A DNA stretch of 64,000 nt, from positions 1 to 64,000 of the forward strand of contig NZ_VCKY01000023.1 of assembly GCF_005889735.1 (NCBI RefSeq), read 5' to 3'. A program made the translations under genes and the position numbers. Below, in pieces: positions 63,324 through 64,000 of the stretch; the first letter of the stretch is position 1, and each line of letters begins with the position of its first letter. Below the pieces are notes generated by a model. That model saw only the letters and a list, made by a program, of their open reading frames with translations, was not told the origin of the DNA and searched no databases. Source of the stretch: Nonomuraea turkmeniaca. GTDB lineage: Bacteria; Actinomycetota; Actinomycetes; Streptosporangiales; Streptosporangiaceae.

Positions 63324-64000
63324 CGACGATTCCTTCGAGCTTCTTCTGGTACGCGGCCGCCGCCTGGTCGGGCGCGGTGCCGCCGGCCACCGCGGCGGTG
63401 GCCTCCTGCAGCGCCACCGACACCTGCGGGTAGACCGCGACCGGCGGCCGGAAGGCCGTCAGCGGCAGCACCTTGTCCGAGATGAAGGTCAGCAGCGGCT
63501 CACCGGCGAGGATCTCCTTGTTGACGTCCGTACGCGGCGTGATGCGTACGTTGCCGCCCTTGGTCTCCTCCTTCAGCGCCTCCGGCGAGAGCGTGAAGGT
63601 CAGCAACTCGAAGGCCTCCTTCGGATGCTTGCTGTTGGGGTTGATCGTGCGCAGCGCGCCGCCGGACATGCTGACGAAGTCCTGGCCGCGGATGCCCTTG
63701 CCGGGCTCCATCGCGGGGATCAGCGCGTAGCCGACGGTCTGGTCGCGGTCGGCCATCGGGGCCACGCCGTCCTTGGGGTTGATGACGCCCCGCCAGAAGT
63801 AGTCGCCCTCCATCAGGATGCCGATCTTGCCCTCGGCGAACTGCTGGAACGACTTGTCGCGGCCCTTGGCCTCCTGCTGCAGCTGGGGATCGCCCAGGCC
63901 GCCGCCGTAGATCTTCTGGTAAAGACCGAGCGCGTCCTTGAGCGGCTGGGACGCGCCGGTCCACTTGCCGTCCTTCTGCACCTCGCCGCCCGCGCCCGCG
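63295..64000 (-). CDS. sugar ABC transporter solute-binding protein (3' part)
   Basis: The C-terminal 234 or so residues of a family 1 extracellular sugar-binding protein (KSFQQFAEGKIGILMEGDYFW, SKHPKEAFELLTF, and IRGQDFVSMSGGALRT). The 5' end lies beyond the window edge, so signal peptide and start are not seen. It is the first visible gene of the leftward mannoside operon. Confidence 0.9.
   Translation of the reverse strand, partial: AGAGGEVQKDGKWTGASQPLKDALGLYQKIYGGGLGDPQLQQEAKGRDKSFQQFAEGKIGILMEGDYFWRGVINPKDGVAPMADRDQTVGYALIPAMEPGKGIRGQDFVSMSGGALRTINPNSKHPKEAFELLTFTLSPEALKEETKGGNVRITPRTDVNKEILAGEPLLTFISDKVLPLTAFRPPVAVYPQVSVALQEATAAVAGGTAPDQAAAAYQKKLEGIVGGAGNIIAP

Noticed and set aside
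1-64000. CRISPR arrays, insertion sequences, integrases or phage genes
   Set aside because: None recognised: no repeat-spacer arrays, transposase motifs or att-like duplications next to tRNA genes were found by reading.

Overview
The window comes from a GC-rich filamentous-type actinobacterium. I infer Streptosporangiaceae, perhaps Nonomuraea-like, from the 16S 5' end, codon use, the SARP-type regulator, the many secreted glycoside hydrolases, and frequent GTG/TTG starts with 4-bp start/stop overlaps. No taxon can be proved from the sequence alone.

Layout. (1) 1-490: the 5' end of a 16S rRNA gene reading leftward, with its leader and promoter. (2) 491-3471: AI-2E-family membrane protein, AraC-type regulator, alpha/alpha-toroid protein and a doubtful small ORF. 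(3) 3473-11985, all leftward: a MoxR ATPase and VWA/HExxH protein, then an OmpR/histidine-kinase pair, a repeat lipoprotein, an HlyD-like adaptor and a MacB-type ATPase and permease. Nearly all are coupled by 4-bp overlaps, which suggests one signal-responsive export unit. (4) 12026-16126: an Erm 23S rRNA methyltransferase behind a WhiB7-like promoter, a 24-codon leader peptide and RNA hairpins; a GT87-type mannosyltransferase; and a shortened NarG-like protein that appears to have lost its molybdenum-binding region. (5) 16119-26040: a secreted polysaccharide and protein degradation island with three GH18 chitinases, an M14 carboxypeptidase, a GH5 cellulase and a frameshifted helical-repeat gene. 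Two near-identical palindromic operators lie upstream of chitinase and cellulase genes. (6) 26087-34899: SBP56-family protein with a membrane partner, a serine hydrolase, a LysE/LeuE exporter, an orphan histidine kinase with a frameshifted membrane gene, DedA and a DMT transporter. (7) 34981-43768: GT4 glycosyltransferase, DUF998 protein, a mini-P450/PEP-mutase-type fusion, an AfsR/SARP regulator, an MFS exporter and a class A beta-lactamase-like lipoprotein. (8) 43820-54438: a polyamine locus with FAD amine oxidoreductase, PotABCD, aminobutyraldehyde dehydrogenase, Lrp regulator, cyclase, NCS1 permease and agmatinase. (9) 54578-64000: a leftward sugar operon with solute-binding protein (cut by the window edge), two permeases, ATPase, PHP hydrolase, TIM-barrel isomerase, Gfo/Idh/MocA oxidoreductase and a cytoplasmic GH38 alpha-mannosidase, consistent with import and breakdown of mannose-containing oligosaccharides.

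The most unusual items are the layered erm control region, the NarG-like pseudoenzyme, the P450-PEPM fusion with an internal Shine-Dalgarno/start, and a translated insertion in potA. That insertion carries a 23-bp perfect inverted repeat and a module similar to the start of the alpha-mannosidase gene.
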